From assembly GCA_964507445.1 (NCBI GenBank), contig CAZDQF010000004.1, positions 186,001 through 250,000 on the forward strand: 64,000 nt of DNA, written 5' to 3'. Positions 17,295-26,512 of the stretch are shown piece after piece (the stretch's first letter is position 1; the number at the start of each line of letters is the position of its first letter). Origin of the DNA: GCA-2683135 sp964507445. GTDB taxonomy: Bacteria; Planctomycetota; GCA-002687715. Under the pieces are notes generated by a model. The model was not told where the DNA came from, ran no database searches, and worked only from the letters and a program-made list of their open reading frames with translations. Made by a program: the position numbers and the translations under genes.

Positions 17295-17337
17295 GGTCGG
17301 TGAGTGTATAGGAGGCTCCCGCTCTTTCATACCGACC
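17295..17337 (-). promoter_or_regulatory. Inverted repeat and TATACA box upstream of the small peptide gene
   Basis: The stretch between thioredoxin and the 34-aa peptide gene carries GGTCGGT (17295-17301) and ACCGACC (17331-17337), a 7-bp inverted repeat with a 29-nt spacer. The spacer contains TATACA on the minus strand (17305-17310), a possible -10 element, but no good -35 box at the right distance. It may be an operator/promoter for the peptide-YcaO-hyp unit or the end of the thioredoxin transcript. Low confidence. Confidence 0.25.
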
Positions 17338-17367
17338 AGTGACCGCCAGTAGCGAGGCACGATCCGG

Positions 17368-17721
17368 TCAGGATGCTCCGCCGGCGCTGTTCCAGCCCGG
17401 CAGGTGGCGTGTCAAGAGCGCCTTCACCTGCATCTTGGCGATGGTCCCAGCGAGCCCATCGACCGCCTCCCCGCCACGGTAGAGCTTGATCGCGGGGAGC
17501 CCCTCTACGCCCAGAGCCGCGGCCAGCTGCCGATGCTCTCCGACGTCGAGCCTGGCGAGATGAAACGCCCCGTCGCCCTCCTCCACCAGATCTTCCAGCA
17601 CAAGCATCAGAGACTTGCACGGCATGCACCACTCGGCCCAGAAGTCGACGAGCACGGGCACGTGGTTGGACGCGAGCACGACGTCTTCTTGGAAATCGAC
17701 AATTTCAACGATCATGGGCAT
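17368..17721 (-). CDS. Thioredoxin-fold protein with WCMPC active site
   Basis: A 117-residue thioredoxin: VLVDFWAEWCMPCKSL places the redox pair at Cys32 and Cys35, and GLPAIKLYRGG carries the cis-proline. The active-site dipeptide MP differs from the usual GP of thioredoxin 1, and the N-terminus is slightly long. No signal peptide, so cytosolic. It lies 135 nt upstream of the peptide gene on the same strand, so it may belong to the YcaO-Hyp cluster and keep a client cysteine reduced, or may be independent. Two in-frame ATGs (17721, 17715) lack a clear ribosome binding site. Confidence 0.9.
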   Translation of the reverse strand: MPMIVEIVDFQEDVVLASNHVPVLVDFWAEWCMPCKSLMLVLEDLVEEGDGAFHLARLDVGEHRQLAAALGVEGLPAIKLYRGGEAVDGLAGTIAKMQVKALLTRHLPGWNSAGGAS

Positions 17722-17848
17722 ACGCGAGATCCGGTCGTGGTCAGCCTGCGCGGTCGCGGCAGCAGCCCCCCGTGTGCCGCCTCCTCTCCGCGCGAAGACA
17801 CCGCCGAATCAGAGCCTAACCCAGGCGAGACGATCGCGGGCCGGCAGC

Positions 17849-18907
17849 TCAATTGACCGGGATGGTCAACGCCGGTGACCTCGCCTGCGCGTTCGGGTCC
17901 GACAGACGAATGCCCACCAGGGTCCGCATCAACACAAAGGCCCGCTTGCTCAGAGTGTCCGTTGCATCAATGTAGAACCAGTAGCCCCGATGCGAGATCG
18001 CCACGGTCGCGTTGGAGGGGAAGGCTGCGGAGGACCGGATGCGGAGGAACTTGCGCACCGGGCTGAAGTCCGACGAGTGCGCTCCCACCACACCGGAATC
18101 CAGGTGCTCCTTCGGTAGGTCTATGGCCTCTCCGATGGAGCGGAGCATGTCCAGGACAGAGCGTGTCTCCAGCGTCACCCGGCCGGGGACCCGGCCGATT
18201 CCAGCCTGGAGCGGCAGCATGATCAATTCGCCGTCGATCTCGCGATCACCGAGCTGCAAGGCATCGAGCAACGTCCGGACCACAGGCTCGCGCCCCTCGT
18301 AGTCCGAGATCGCCATCGCGTACTCGCCCTCAGTCCGGGCGTGCACCAACTCCGCGGAACCCACCTCGTGCAGCGCCTCGTAAGCCTGGGCGGCACGCCG
18401 GAACGCTGGCGAAGGGCTCCTGTGGCCCGGGACCGCATTGGCGATGCCGTTGACCCGGTGAATCATGAACGCGAGCATGGCCGAAGAACGGTGTGACGCC
18501 CGCCCGAGGAGATACAGTTCATGCAGACTGATGGGTTCGAGGGCCCGGTGCAGGAACTTCTCTCCGGAGACCGGGACATACGAGATGGTCGGCCGCTCTT
18601 CGTAGGCAAAACCGAGGGCCAGCGGGACGATGTTCCTCTCGTACAACTCCCTCGGCCCGATACCCACCTCGCTGACCAGCTTCGCCACGGCGGAGATGCT
18701 CGAGGTGACGCTGGCGACCGTGAGCATTCCGAACGTCTCGTCGTAGCGCTGGCGAACGATCATGCTGAGGAACTGCTCGTCTTCGGTCTTGTTGATGATC
18801 TTGTTGTAGGCCTCGCGACCGGTCCCCACCGACGCCGGCCCCGAGATAGAACATCCCACCAATAGGAGCGTGCCGACGACGATCAGTTTGGATCCGATGC
18901 GGGCCAT
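17849..18907 (-). CDS. Exported lipoprotein of unknown function
   Basis: A 352-residue product with a lipoprotein signal, MARIGSKLIVVGTLLLVGC, and lipidated Cys19. ATG at 18907 is chosen because it gives the signal peptide and has GAGGA upstream; the frame extends further without support. The mature part has a mixed alpha/beta composition, starts with AYNKIINKTEDEQFLSMIV and contains repeated references to helical segments, but no motif I recognise. It is the first gene on the minus strand before thioredoxin (127-nt gap), so a link with the YcaO-Hyp cluster is possible but unsupported. Confidence 0.8.
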   Translation of the reverse strand: MARIGSKLIVVGTLLLVGCSISGPASVGTGREAYNKIINKTEDEQFLSMIVRQRYDETFGMLTVASVTSSISAVAKLVSEVGIGPRELYERNIVPLALGFAYEERPTISYVPVSGEKFLHRALEPISLHELYLLGRASHRSSAMLAFMIHRVNGIANAVPGHRSPSPAFRRAAQAYEALHEVGSAELVHARTEGEYAMAISDYEGREPVVRTLLDALQLGDREIDGELIMLPLQAGIGRVPGRVTLETRSVLDMLRSIGEAIDLPKEHLDSGVVGAHSSDFSPVRKFLRIRSSAAFPSNATVAISHRGYWFYIDATDTLSKRAFVLMRTLVGIRLSDPNAQARSPALTIPVN

Positions 18908-19073
18908 GGAGTCCTCGTAGAGCCAACGGGTACTGCGCTCGACACCAGACAGCGCTGAGGGCGGAGCCCGTTCATACAACGATCCCGTCTCCTGGGCAAC
19001 CGGGATTCAACCCTCGCTCGCACCGCGCCACCGCGGGCGAACGGTTTCAACTCGACGGGCTGGAGGCGACTCG

Positions 19074-20219
19074 TCAGCGCCGGTTCCAGTAGATCTTCAG
19101 GTTGTGGGTGTCACGACCGGCGGCGATGATCTCGGGCTTGCCGTCGCCGTTCAGGTCCGCCACCTGCAGGTCTTCGCAGGCCATGCCGTTCCTGTCGATC
19201 CAGTGCATGGTCCATGTCTCACCGGCGGCGTCGGGGACGTAGAGGCGCACGCCCACCTCCTTCTGCTGGTTCCTAGCCCGCCAGCCCACCACGACCTGGT
19301 CCCGCCCGAGGCCCAGCAGGTCGGCGCAGGCCACCGCGTGCCCCTGGGCGAGGTCGTCGGCGAGCACGGTGCGCAGCGGCGGCTGCTTTGGGCGGAGCCG
19401 GTAGACGGTGGCCCGCGGACCGTGCATGGGCTCGATCACGGCGACGAAGCGCTGCCCGCCGGCCAGTCGTCCGAGGCGCACCTCCCCGGCGCCGCCGTGG
19501 GTGTCGTCCACGAGACGCTGACGCTTCCACCGGTCGGCCCCCGGGTCCAGCAGGAAGACACCTTCCCTGGACGCCACCAGCAGCTCCTCACCGTAGTCCT
19601 CGTACCAGCTGACCACGTCCAGGTTGTGGGTCATGTGCAGGGTGTCGTCCAGGACCTCGGTCACCCACGTCCCGCCCTTGCGGACGTAGGCCATGATCTT
19701 GACGCCCGCTCCCTCGCCTCCTCGGTTGCCGCGGCCATGGAGGGGGACGACCACGAGGGCGTGTCCGCCGGGGCCGTAGGTGATCCAGCGCATGCGGTGC
19801 ACCGTGGGCTCGTGGGCGAGCTGCCGGGGGATCCACGGCGCCGTCGCCTCGGCGGGTCGCTCGAGCAGGTGGACGCTGCCGCTCTTGGTCAGGTCCGTGG
19901 TCTCCCCCGGGTTCCACTGCCCCCCCACCGCCACCTCCACCTTGCCGTCGCCGTTGAGGTCACGGGCGGCGATGCAGACGTGGTCGCGCTGGGTCAGCCG
20001 TCCCGTGAGCTCGTGCTTGCTCCAGTCCGGGTTCCGGTACCAGTAGGTCCGCCGTCGATCCACCATGAGGATGTCCGGTTTCTTGTCCCCGTCCACATCT
20101 CCCACGGCGAGGCCGTAGCCGACCCCGACCTTGGAGTCGATGATCTGGGTTTCGAATGACTGACCGGCGGCCCACTGGACGAAGATCGCCGCCATGGAGA
20201 GGATGCGGAGGGTGCGCAT
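19074..20219 (-). CDS. Exported FG-GAP/VCBS repeat protein
   Basis: A 381-residue exported protein. The start ATG at 20219 gives a signal peptide (MRTLRILSMAAIFVQWAAGQ), although the frame is open further upstream. Calcium-binding-like repeats are visible at both ends: VGDVDGDKKPDILMVDRR, ARDLNGDGKVEVAVGG and VADLNGDGKPEIIAAGRD, giving a beta-propeller. No catalytic motif is seen. It resembles the neighbouring protein at 21303-22511 and such proteins are expanded in Planctomycetota, where roles in surface binding are proposed. It is divergent from the aldo/keto reductase with only 28 nt between start codons. Confidence 0.85.
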   Translation of the reverse strand: MRTLRILSMAAIFVQWAAGQSFETQIIDSKVGVGYGLAVGDVDGDKKPDILMVDRRRTYWYRNPDWSKHELTGRLTQRDHVCIAARDLNGDGKVEVAVGGQWNPGETTDLTKSGSVHLLERPAEATAPWIPRQLAHEPTVHRMRWITYGPGGHALVVVPLHGRGNRGGEGAGVKIMAYVRKGGTWVTEVLDDTLHMTHNLDVVSWYEDYGEELLVASREGVFLLDPGADRWKRQRLVDDTHGGAGEVRLGRLAGGQRFVAVIEPMHGPRATVYRLRPKQPPLRTVLADDLAQGHAVACADLLGLGRDQVVVGWRARNQQKEVGVRLYVPDAAGETWTMHWIDRNGMACEDLQVADLNGDGKPEIIAAGRDTHNLKIYWNRR

Positions 20220-20247
20220 GGTGCGCAGTCTACTCCCGGGGACTTCC

Positions 20248-21180
20248 ATGGAACAACGCACGCTGGGCGACACCGGCATCAACCTCTCGATCCTGGGTTT
20301 CGGCGCCGCCACCCTGGGGGACATCTACGGCGACATCGACCCCTCCGAGGGGATCTTGGCGGTGCGCCACGCCATCGATCGGGGCATCAACTTCTTCGAC
20401 GTAGCCCCTTACTACGGAGACACCCTGGCGGAGACGCGGCTGGGCGAAGCCCTGGACGGCGTCCGTCAACAGGTGGTCCTGTCCTCCAAGTGCTGCCGCT
20501 ACGGCATGCGCGACTTCGACTTCTCCGCTGCGCGGGTCGCCACCAGCCTCGACGAGTCCCTGCAGCGTCTGCGCACGGACCACCTGGATCTCTTCATCGT
20601 CCACGACATCGAGTTCGGCCCTCGGGCCCAGGTGGAGCAGGAGGCCATCCCGGCGGCGCTCGCCGCCAAGGCCGCCGGCAAGGTGCGCGCCGTCGGCATC
20701 AGCGGCCTGCCGGTCCATCACCTGAAGAGCGTGGCCGCCGCCACGGGAGTGGACTTCGTCCTCTCCTACTGCCACTACAACCTGATGGTGGACGACCTGG
20801 ACACGGTGCTCGCGCCCTACGCGGAGTCCACGAACACAGGCCTCATCAACGCGTCTCCGCTGCACATGGGGGTGCTCTCCGCCGAAGGGCCTCCACCGTG
20901 GCACCCCGGGGACGACGAGCTCAAGGACATCGGCCGTCAGGTGCTCGCCCTCTGCGAGCGCCGCGGCGCCAACGCCTCCCAGGTGTCCCTGCGCTTCGCC
21001 CTCGACCACCCCGCCCTCGCCTCCACCCTGTGCGGGATGAAGACGCGGGCCCAGGTGGACCAGAACCTCGCCATCCTCGAGTTGCGGAACGACGCATCGC
21101 TCATGGCCGAGATCGCGGAGCTCGTGGCCCCGGTGAAGAACCGCATCTGGCCGGAGGGACTACCGGAGAACAACCCCTGA
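20248..21180 (+). CDS. Aldo/keto reductase (L-galactose/aldose dehydrogenase-like)
   Basis: A 310-residue NAD(P)-dependent AKR. Catalytic-region motifs are FDVAPYYGDT (Tyr), SSKCCRYG (Lys) and FIVHDIEFG (His), with the early NTGxxLSxLGFG motif as DTGINLSILGFGAATLG. The pattern is closest to L-galactose or D-threo-aldose dehydrogenases, so it probably oxidises a C1 aldose; the substrate is not proven. ATG at 20248 is chosen because it starts the fold (MEQRTLGDTG); an upstream ATG at 20194 lies inside the divergent gene. Cytosolic. Confidence 0.9.
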   Translation: MEQRTLGDTGINLSILGFGAATLGDIYGDIDPSEGILAVRHAIDRGINFFDVAPYYGDTLAETRLGEALDGVRQQVVLSSKCCRYGMRDFDFSAARVATSLDESLQRLRTDHLDLFIVHDIEFGPRAQVEQEAIPAALAAKAAGKVRAVGISGLPVHHLKSVAAATGVDFVLSYCHYNLMVDDLDTVLAPYAESTNTGLINASPLHMGVLSAEGPPPWHPGDDELKDIGRQVLALCERRGANASQVSLRFALDHPALASTLCGMKTRAQVDQNLAILELRNDASLMAEIAELVAPVKNRIWPEGLPENNP

Positions 21181-21302
21181 GCCCGTCCTGCCCACGCAGC
21201 TCGACGCCGACGATCTGATCGACAGGACTCTACCGCCCCTTGGTCGGCCACTCTCCTGAGGACGCCTCCGACACCACCCGACATTCGTGCGTACGAGCGT
21301 CG

Positions 21303-22511
21303 TCAGCGCGGCATGCGATTGAGCAAGACCCAGGTGCCGTCCTTGCCGGCCATGGCCAGATCCGGTGCCCCGTCTCCGTCCAGGTCCCCGGCGCGCAGCT
21401 GAAGCCCGGTGCCCACCTCCCCCTCGTCGATGGCGTGCCGGGTGAAACCGGAGCCCGTGGTCCAGGTGTAGGCGTAGAGACAGGGTGGGTCCCCGCCGCC
21501 GGGGTCCTTGCCGCTGTGGGCGCGCACCCGCTTGCCGGTGACGAGGTCCGCTCTTCCGTCGCCGTTCAGGTCCGCCAGCAGCAGGGTGTGGGCCTGGGAC
21601 CAGGAATCGTCGATCAGATGACGCCGCCACCTGGCCGAGCCATCGACCGCGGGCAACTGCTCCTCCCAGTGCAGTCCGTAGCCGTGACCCTGACCCCAGA
21701 TGAGGTCGTTCCGTCCATCACCGTTGACGTCGGTCACCAGGATCGGGCAGCTGGCGCCGGGGAGCTTGAAGTCACGATGGAGGCGCCACGGCTCCGTCCC
21801 CGAGCATCCGGAAGGGGGTTGCTCGTACCAGCCACCGAGGAAGACGATGTCATCCCGTCCGTCTCCGTTGACGTCCCCGAAGCCCATGCCGTGTCCGTTG
21901 GCGGGTCCGACGCGTCTCGGGATCGGAGGCCCCTTCGGCTGAAGGGTCCAGAACCGGAGCGGCGCCCGGGGGTTCCAGGAGTTGACCACCAACTCTGGTT
22001 TGCCGTCGCGGTCGAGGTCCGTGAGGAAGGTGATCTCGTTGGCGGTCCCGGCCTTCAGCAAGGGGCGCTGCTCGAAGACCTGGCCGCGGGACAGGGGGAC
22101 GCCTCCGGGGTTTCTGTACCAGTGCACTTGAGGCCGCGTGAACGCACCGGCGATGACATCCGGCCAACCGTCCCCGTCCACGTCATGAACGTGATCACCG
22201 TTGGCGTGGGCGTAATCCGGCGGCATCTCGTCAATGGCCCGCAAGGGACGCGGCACGAACCGGGGCCCGGCGTACCAGCTGCGCCCGGCGACCACGTCCA
22301 ACCGCCCGTCGCGGTCGAGATCGGCGAGGGCGCAGCCCTCATTGCTGTCGATGCACAGCAGCCGCTTCTCGAACCGCCAGGGCTCGCCCACCTTGACCTG
22401 GGCACCCAGCACACCGCCGAGAGCCAGCAGCATCAGAATGTCCCTGGACCTTGGTACACATCCCCCCAAGGGGGGGCGGGCTGAAGGAACCGCGAGGCGC
22501 TCCCAGATCAT
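21303..22511 (-). CDS. Exported FG-GAP/VCBS repeat protein, coupled to upstream DUF389 gene
   Basis: A 402-residue protein with at least six aspartate-rich repeats (LADLDRDGRLDVVAGR, VHDVDGDGWPDVIAGA, LTDLDRDGKPELVVNS, FGDVNGDGRDDIVFLG, VTDVNGDGRNDLIWGQ, LADLNGDGRADLVTGK), i.e. a VCBS propeller. The ATG at 22511 overlaps the upstream stop (ATGA). A short hydrophobic segment MLLALGGVLGAQ at residue 27 could be a signal peptide from an internal start (22433), but it lacks a charged N-region, so the start is uncertain. A C6-AA-G7 palindrome lies in the first 20 codons. It is a likely paralogue of 19074-20219. Confidence 0.83.
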   Translation of the reverse strand: MIWERLAVPSARPPLGGCVPRSRDILMLLALGGVLGAQVKVGEPWRFEKRLLCIDSNEGCALADLDRDGRLDVVAGRSWYAGPRFVPRPLRAIDEMPPDYAHANGDHVHDVDGDGWPDVIAGAFTRPQVHWYRNPGGVPLSRGQVFEQRPLLKAGTANEITFLTDLDRDGKPELVVNSWNPRAPLRFWTLQPKGPPIPRRVGPANGHGMGFGDVNGDGRDDIVFLGGWYEQPPSGCSGTEPWRLHRDFKLPGASCPILVTDVNGDGRNDLIWGQGHGYGLHWEEQLPAVDGSARWRRHLIDDSWSQAHTLLLADLNGDGRADLVTGKRVRAHSGKDPGGGDPPCLYAYTWTTGSGFTRHAIDEGEVGTGLQLRAGDLDGDGAPDLAMAGKDGTWVLLNRMPR

Positions 22512-24253
22512 CGATTCACCTCCGTCACCAGACGCGTCTCCAGGCGCAAGACCACCTCCTGGCCCAGGGACTCCGCCGCCGCCTCCCGCAACCGACCCGC
22601 CAACGCCGACGGCAGCGGGCCCGAGGATTCCACGGCGATTCGGATGGTCGCCCGTCCACCGGACTCACCCAACGCGATCTCCACCACCGTGGCATCTACA
22701 CCCTGCAGGAGACCGTGGAGCTCGTCGCGCAGGTCATCGGACAACTCCACCGAAGGGTCGAGCACCCAGATGGTGAGGCCGAACAGGACCAGCGAGATGA
22801 GCAGTCCGGTCGGCACCCAGCGCTGCAGACGCCCGTGCTGGTGGGAGGCTCGGAACCCGACGGCCCAGAGGCAGGCTGCGGAACCGAGCACGATGGCCAC
22901 CATGTTGGTGCCGAAGAGCAGCGCAGCGCCCGCCGCGACACCCGTGCGACCCAGGCTCAGGGCCAGCCCCGCCGTGGCGACGGGCGGCACCAGGGCCGCC
23001 GCGATGGCGACCCCGGGCAGGGCCGCGGAGAGGTGAGGGCGGGAGGACGCGTACGCAGCGGCCATGCCGGACAACAGGGCGATGACCAGGTCGAGGACCC
23101 CCGGCGAACCGCGAGCGAACATCTCGTCCGTGACATCGGATCCAGATACCACCCACCCCAGGATCGCACCCAGCGCAAACGCGCAGACGAACCCCAGCGC
23201 CACGGAACGGAGGGCGCTACGGATCAGGCGCAGATTCCCCTGAACCAACGCCAGCCCCGTACCCACCAGCGGGGTCATGAGCGGCGCCACCAACATGGCG
23301 CCGATGATCACCGCCGCCGCGTTCTGGAGGAGCCCCAAGCCGGCGATGAGGGTGGACAGGCTCAGCAAGGCGATGAAGTCGAAGTCGAAGGCGGAGTTCG
23401 ACTGCACGCGTTCCACCAACCCGAGTCGACCGTCCCGATCCAATTGCGGGACACCGGCCTGCAGCCATCGATCCACCGCCTGACGCAGGCGGCTGGCCAG
23501 CGGGATGGCGCGGCGCACGACCATCACGGCCGGACCTTCGCGGGACAGCAACCTGTCGGACAGAGCGCCGAACAACAATCGTCGAGCGGCTCCCAGATAG
23601 GAAGACCCGGCGAGCACCAGGTCCACCTCCTCGTCCACCGTGGAGGCGATGCCGGCATACACATCGTCCGCGACCACGACCCGGAGATCCACCAGGTCCG
23701 CCTGATCGGGCACCGCCCGTCGAACCAGCCGGGTCAGGATGCGATGTCCCACGGCCTCCGCTTCGCTGCCGATGCGCGGTTCCACGAACACCGCGGTGAC
23801 GCGGCCGTCAGCGGACGCCGCCAACTGCACCGCCATGCGCAGGGCCAGCGACGAGTGAGGCCCCCCGGCCACCGGCACCACGATCCGGGCGAATCGCTCC
23901 CGGACGGTCGCCGCCCGCACCAGCAGGGTGTCGCAAGGGGCCCGGAGGAACAGCTGCCGGGCGAGCCCGGCCCCGTCGGCCTGCGCACGCTGACGATCGC
24001 GCCGAGGAAGCACCAGGACCTCCACCTCCCGCTCCACCAGGAGTTGAAGGGACGCGGTCAACGGAGCCCGCGGATCGACGGACGCCGCGCTGGACTCTCC
24101 CAGGGGCGGGGACGCGGCCTCCGCCAGGCCGGGTTCGGTCTCCAGGATCAACAGGCCACAGCCGCGAGCCTCAGCCAGCCGGGCCGCGACTGGCAGGACC
24201 CAGCTCCCTTCTGAGCCATGGGAGAGCAACACGGCCACTGACATGGGCGCCAT
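22508..24253 (-). CDS. Universal-stress-protein (UspA) domains fused to DUF389 membrane domain
   Basis: A 581-residue protein. Two USP-like domains occupy residues about 1-270 (MSVAVLLSHGSEG at the start, then RFARIVVPVAGGPHSSLALR and AGSSYLGAARRLLFG). The rest is a DUF389 membrane domain with about six helices (ALLSLSTLIAGLGLLQNAAA, VIIGAMLVAPLMTPLVGTGL, GVAIAAALVPPVATAGLALS). USP domains often bind ATP and signal stress; DUF389 has no settled function. The fusion suggests a sensor acting on a membrane transporter. ATG 24253 or ATG 24244 (MSVAVLL) could start it. The stop overlaps the FG-GAP gene by 4 nt. Confidence 0.88.
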   Translation of the reverse strand: MAPMSVAVLLSHGSEGSWVLPVAARLAEARGCGLLILETEPGLAEAASPPLGESSAASVDPRAPLTASLQLLVEREVEVLVLPRRDRQRAQADGAGLARQLFLRAPCDTLLVRAATVRERFARIVVPVAGGPHSSLALRMAVQLAASADGRVTAVFVEPRIGSEAEAVGHRILTRLVRRAVPDQADLVDLRVVVADDVYAGIASTVDEEVDLVLAGSSYLGAARRLLFGALSDRLLSREGPAVMVVRRAIPLASRLRQAVDRWLQAGVPQLDRDGRLGLVERVQSNSAFDFDFIALLSLSTLIAGLGLLQNAAAVIIGAMLVAPLMTPLVGTGLALVQGNLRLIRSALRSVALGFVCAFALGAILGWVVSGSDVTDEMFARGSPGVLDLVIALLSGMAAAYASSRPHLSAALPGVAIAAALVPPVATAGLALSLGRTGVAAGAALLFGTNMVAIVLGSAACLWAVGFRASHQHGRLQRWVPTGLLISLVLFGLTIWVLDPSVELSDDLRDELHGLLQGVDATVVEIALGESGGRATIRIAVESSGPLPSALAGRLREAAAESLGQEVVLRLETRLVTEVNR

Positions 24254-24332
24254 CTTGCGGCCGCACCGTCGCTCTGTCCACGCAGGGCTTCTCGAGCCTC
24301 CATCCGTTCAGAACCGTGTATCCTCCGCCACC

Positions 24333-25475
24333 ATGTCCGAACGCCCCCTGCTCATGATCCCAGGCCCTATCGAGGTCTCTGAATCCGTGCGCGCGGCCGC
24401 AGCGGAAGCCCCGCGCAGTCACGTCGCCCCCGATTTCATCGAGGCCTTCGGCGCCTCCCTGGAGGCCATGCGAAAGGTGTGGCTGGCCGCCGACAGCGCC
24501 CAGCCGTTCATCGTCGCCGGGAGCGGCACCCTGGCCATGGAGATGGCCGCCTGGAACGTCGTCGCCCCCGGGGAGCGGGTGGTCGTCGTGAACACCGGCT
24601 ACTTCTCCGACCGCGCCGAGGAGATGCTGCGCCGGAGAGGCGCGGAGGTCGCCCCCGTCAACGCCGAACCGGGCCATGTGCCGTCCATGGACGAGGTGAG
24701 ATCCGCGGTGGTGGCGGGCCCCACGAGAGCCCTCTTCGCGACCCACGTGGACACCTCAACCGGAGTCCGTGTAGACGCGCGAGGGCTCTGCCAGCTGGCC
24801 AGGGACCACGACCTCATCACCGTGTTCGACGGCGTGTGCGCCACCGCCGGCGAGGAGTTCCAGATGCAGGCCTGGGACGCGGACGTGTATCTGACCGCGT
24901 CGCAGAAGGCCATCGGCCTCCCCGCCGGCCTCGCGCTGATGGTCGCGAGCGCGCGAGCCATGGAGCAGCGCAACCAGCTCAACGCGTCACCACCCATGGC
25001 CCTGGACTGGCTCCAGTGGCTCCCCATCATGGAGGCCTACGAGGCCCGTCGCCCCGCCTACTTCGCCACCCCCGCGACCACCCTGGTCTGGGCCCTCCGA
25101 GCAGGTCTCCACGAGATCCTCGGCGCAGGCGATGACCACACCGCCGCCGTCGGCCATCGCGTCACGACCCACGCCACCGTGGCCGAACGATGCCGCCGCG
25201 CATGGCGCGGCATGGGGTTGGAGCTGGTGCCCGCCACGGACGAGGTGGCGGCCAACACCCTGAGCGCCATTCGCTATCCCCGCGGTGTAGGCCCGGGGCT
25301 GGTCCCGGCCATCAAGAAACGGGGCGTCGTCGTCGCTCCCGGGCTACACCCCAAGCTCAAGGACCAGTATTTCCGCGTCGGGCACATGGGAGACGTGGTC
25401 ACCAGAGCAGCGGACATGGACCGCTGCATCACCGCCGTTGGAGACGCCGTCGAGGCCGCGCTGAAGACGTTATGA
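24333..25475 (+). CDS. Class V aminotransferase (serine/alanine-glyoxylate-like)
   Basis: A 380-residue fold-type I PLP enzyme. The family N-terminus LLMIPGPIEVSESVR, GSGTLAMEMAAWNVV near residue 65, HVDTSTGVRVD and the Schiff-base lysine Lys192 in TASQKAIGLPAG identify the alanine-glyoxylate/serine-pyruvate group. It transaminates a small amino acid with glyoxylate or pyruvate in the cytosol; which pair is not determined. ATG at 24333 begins the fold; an upstream frame to 24243 overlaps the divergent gene and lacks family features. The length fits the family (about 380). Confidence 0.93.
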   Translation: MSERPLLMIPGPIEVSESVRAAAAEAPRSHVAPDFIEAFGASLEAMRKVWLAADSAQPFIVAGSGTLAMEMAAWNVVAPGERVVVVNTGYFSDRAEEMLRRRGAEVAPVNAEPGHVPSMDEVRSAVVAGPTRALFATHVDTSTGVRVDARGLCQLARDHDLITVFDGVCATAGEEFQMQAWDADVYLTASQKAIGLPAGLALMVASARAMEQRNQLNASPPMALDWLQWLPIMEAYEARRPAYFATPATTLVWALRAGLHEILGAGDDHTAAVGHRVTTHATVAERCRRAWRGMGLELVPATDEVAANTLSAIRYPRGVGPGLVPAIKKRGVVVAPGLHPKLKDQYFRVGHMGDVVTRAADMDRCITAVGDAVEAALKTL

Positions 25476-25506
25476 TGTGCAGCCTCGGCTGCTCAGGAGA
25501 TCCATC

Positions 25507-26481
25507 ATGTCACGCCCCCTCGTCGTCCTCATGCTCACCGCCCTGACCCTCGTCGCCCAACGCCCCGCTCCCCTGCCGCCGGACGAGGCCACACTAGTCG
25601 GTGAACACCAGGACGAGATGGTCCGTGTCCTCATCATCGACGGGCAGAACAACCACGACTGGGAGGGCACCACCAAGGCACTACGCGCGATCCTGGAGAC
25701 CACCGGCCGGTTCAAGGTGAGCGTCTCGACGACCCCGTCTCGCAAGGGTGCCAAGAGCGACTGGCACGAGTGGCGGCCCTCGTTCAAGGACCACCACGTG
25801 GTCGCGGTCAACTACAACGGGCAACCGTGGCCCGCCAGGGTCAACAAGGCGTTCATGGAGTTCATCCATGGCGGCGGCGGCGCCGTGAACGTGCACGCGT
25901 CCAACAATGCGTTCAGCAACTGGAAGGACTGGAACCGGCTCATCGCCCTCGGCTGGCGCGGCGCCAACTTCGGTGAGCGGGTGACGGTCAACGACAAGAC
26001 GGGCGCCCAGATCCGGACCCCGAAAGGTGAGGGCCCGGGCGCCGGACACGGGCCGCGGCACGCCTTCCTGGTCACCGTCCGCGACAAGGCGCACCCCATC
26101 ATGCGTGGCCTGCCCACATGGTGGAAGCACGCCGAGGACGAGCTCTATCACGGCCAACGAGGCCCGGGGGCCGACATGCAGATCCTGTCCAGCGCCTTCT
26201 CCGATCGCAAGAAGGGCGGCACAGGCGCCCACGAGCCCATCACCTGGGTCGTCCCCCACGGCAAGGGAAACGTCGTAACTACCGTATTGGGGCACCACTG
26301 GAGCGGTCAGAAGGACTTCGCATCGCTCTATTGCGTCGGGTTCCAGACGGTCTTCGCGCGGGCATGCGAATGGGCCGGAACGGGCAAGGTCACCCTCTCG
26401 AAACCGGGGGGTTTTCCCAATTCTGAGACAACCTCCGTTGTCGAACCCAAGAACGTAAAGTGGGGAGTGACTGACGGCTGA
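25507..26481 (+). CDS. Exported ThuA-like (type 1 glutamine amidotransferase-fold) protein
   Basis: A 324-residue protein with a signal peptide (MSRPLVVLMLTALTLVAQRP) and a ThuA/trehalose-utilisation fold: VRVLIIDGQNNHDWEGTTKA, FMEFIHGGGGAVNVHASNNA and PITWVVPHGKGNVVTTVLGHH. The start ATG 25507 has AGGAGA six bases upstream. ThuA domains are abundant in planctomycetes and are linked to sugar metabolism, with no well-defined reaction. It follows the aminotransferase by 31 nt and could share its transcript. A 6-bp GCCCGG/CCGGGC hairpin lies downstream. Confidence 0.85.
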   Translation: MSRPLVVLMLTALTLVAQRPAPLPPDEATLVGEHQDEMVRVLIIDGQNNHDWEGTTKALRAILETTGRFKVSVSTTPSRKGAKSDWHEWRPSFKDHHVVAVNYNGQPWPARVNKAFMEFIHGGGGAVNVHASNNAFSNWKDWNRLIALGWRGANFGERVTVNDKTGAQIRTPKGEGPGAGHGPRHAFLVTVRDKAHPIMRGLPTWWKHAEDELYHGQRGPGADMQILSSAFSDRKKGGTGAHEPITWVVPHGKGNVVTTVLGHHWSGQKDFASLYCVGFQTVFARACEWAGTGKVTLSKPGGFPNSETTSVVEPKNVKWGVTDG

Positions 26482-26512
26482 CAGCACCACGATCACTCCA
26501 TGACGCTCCGCC

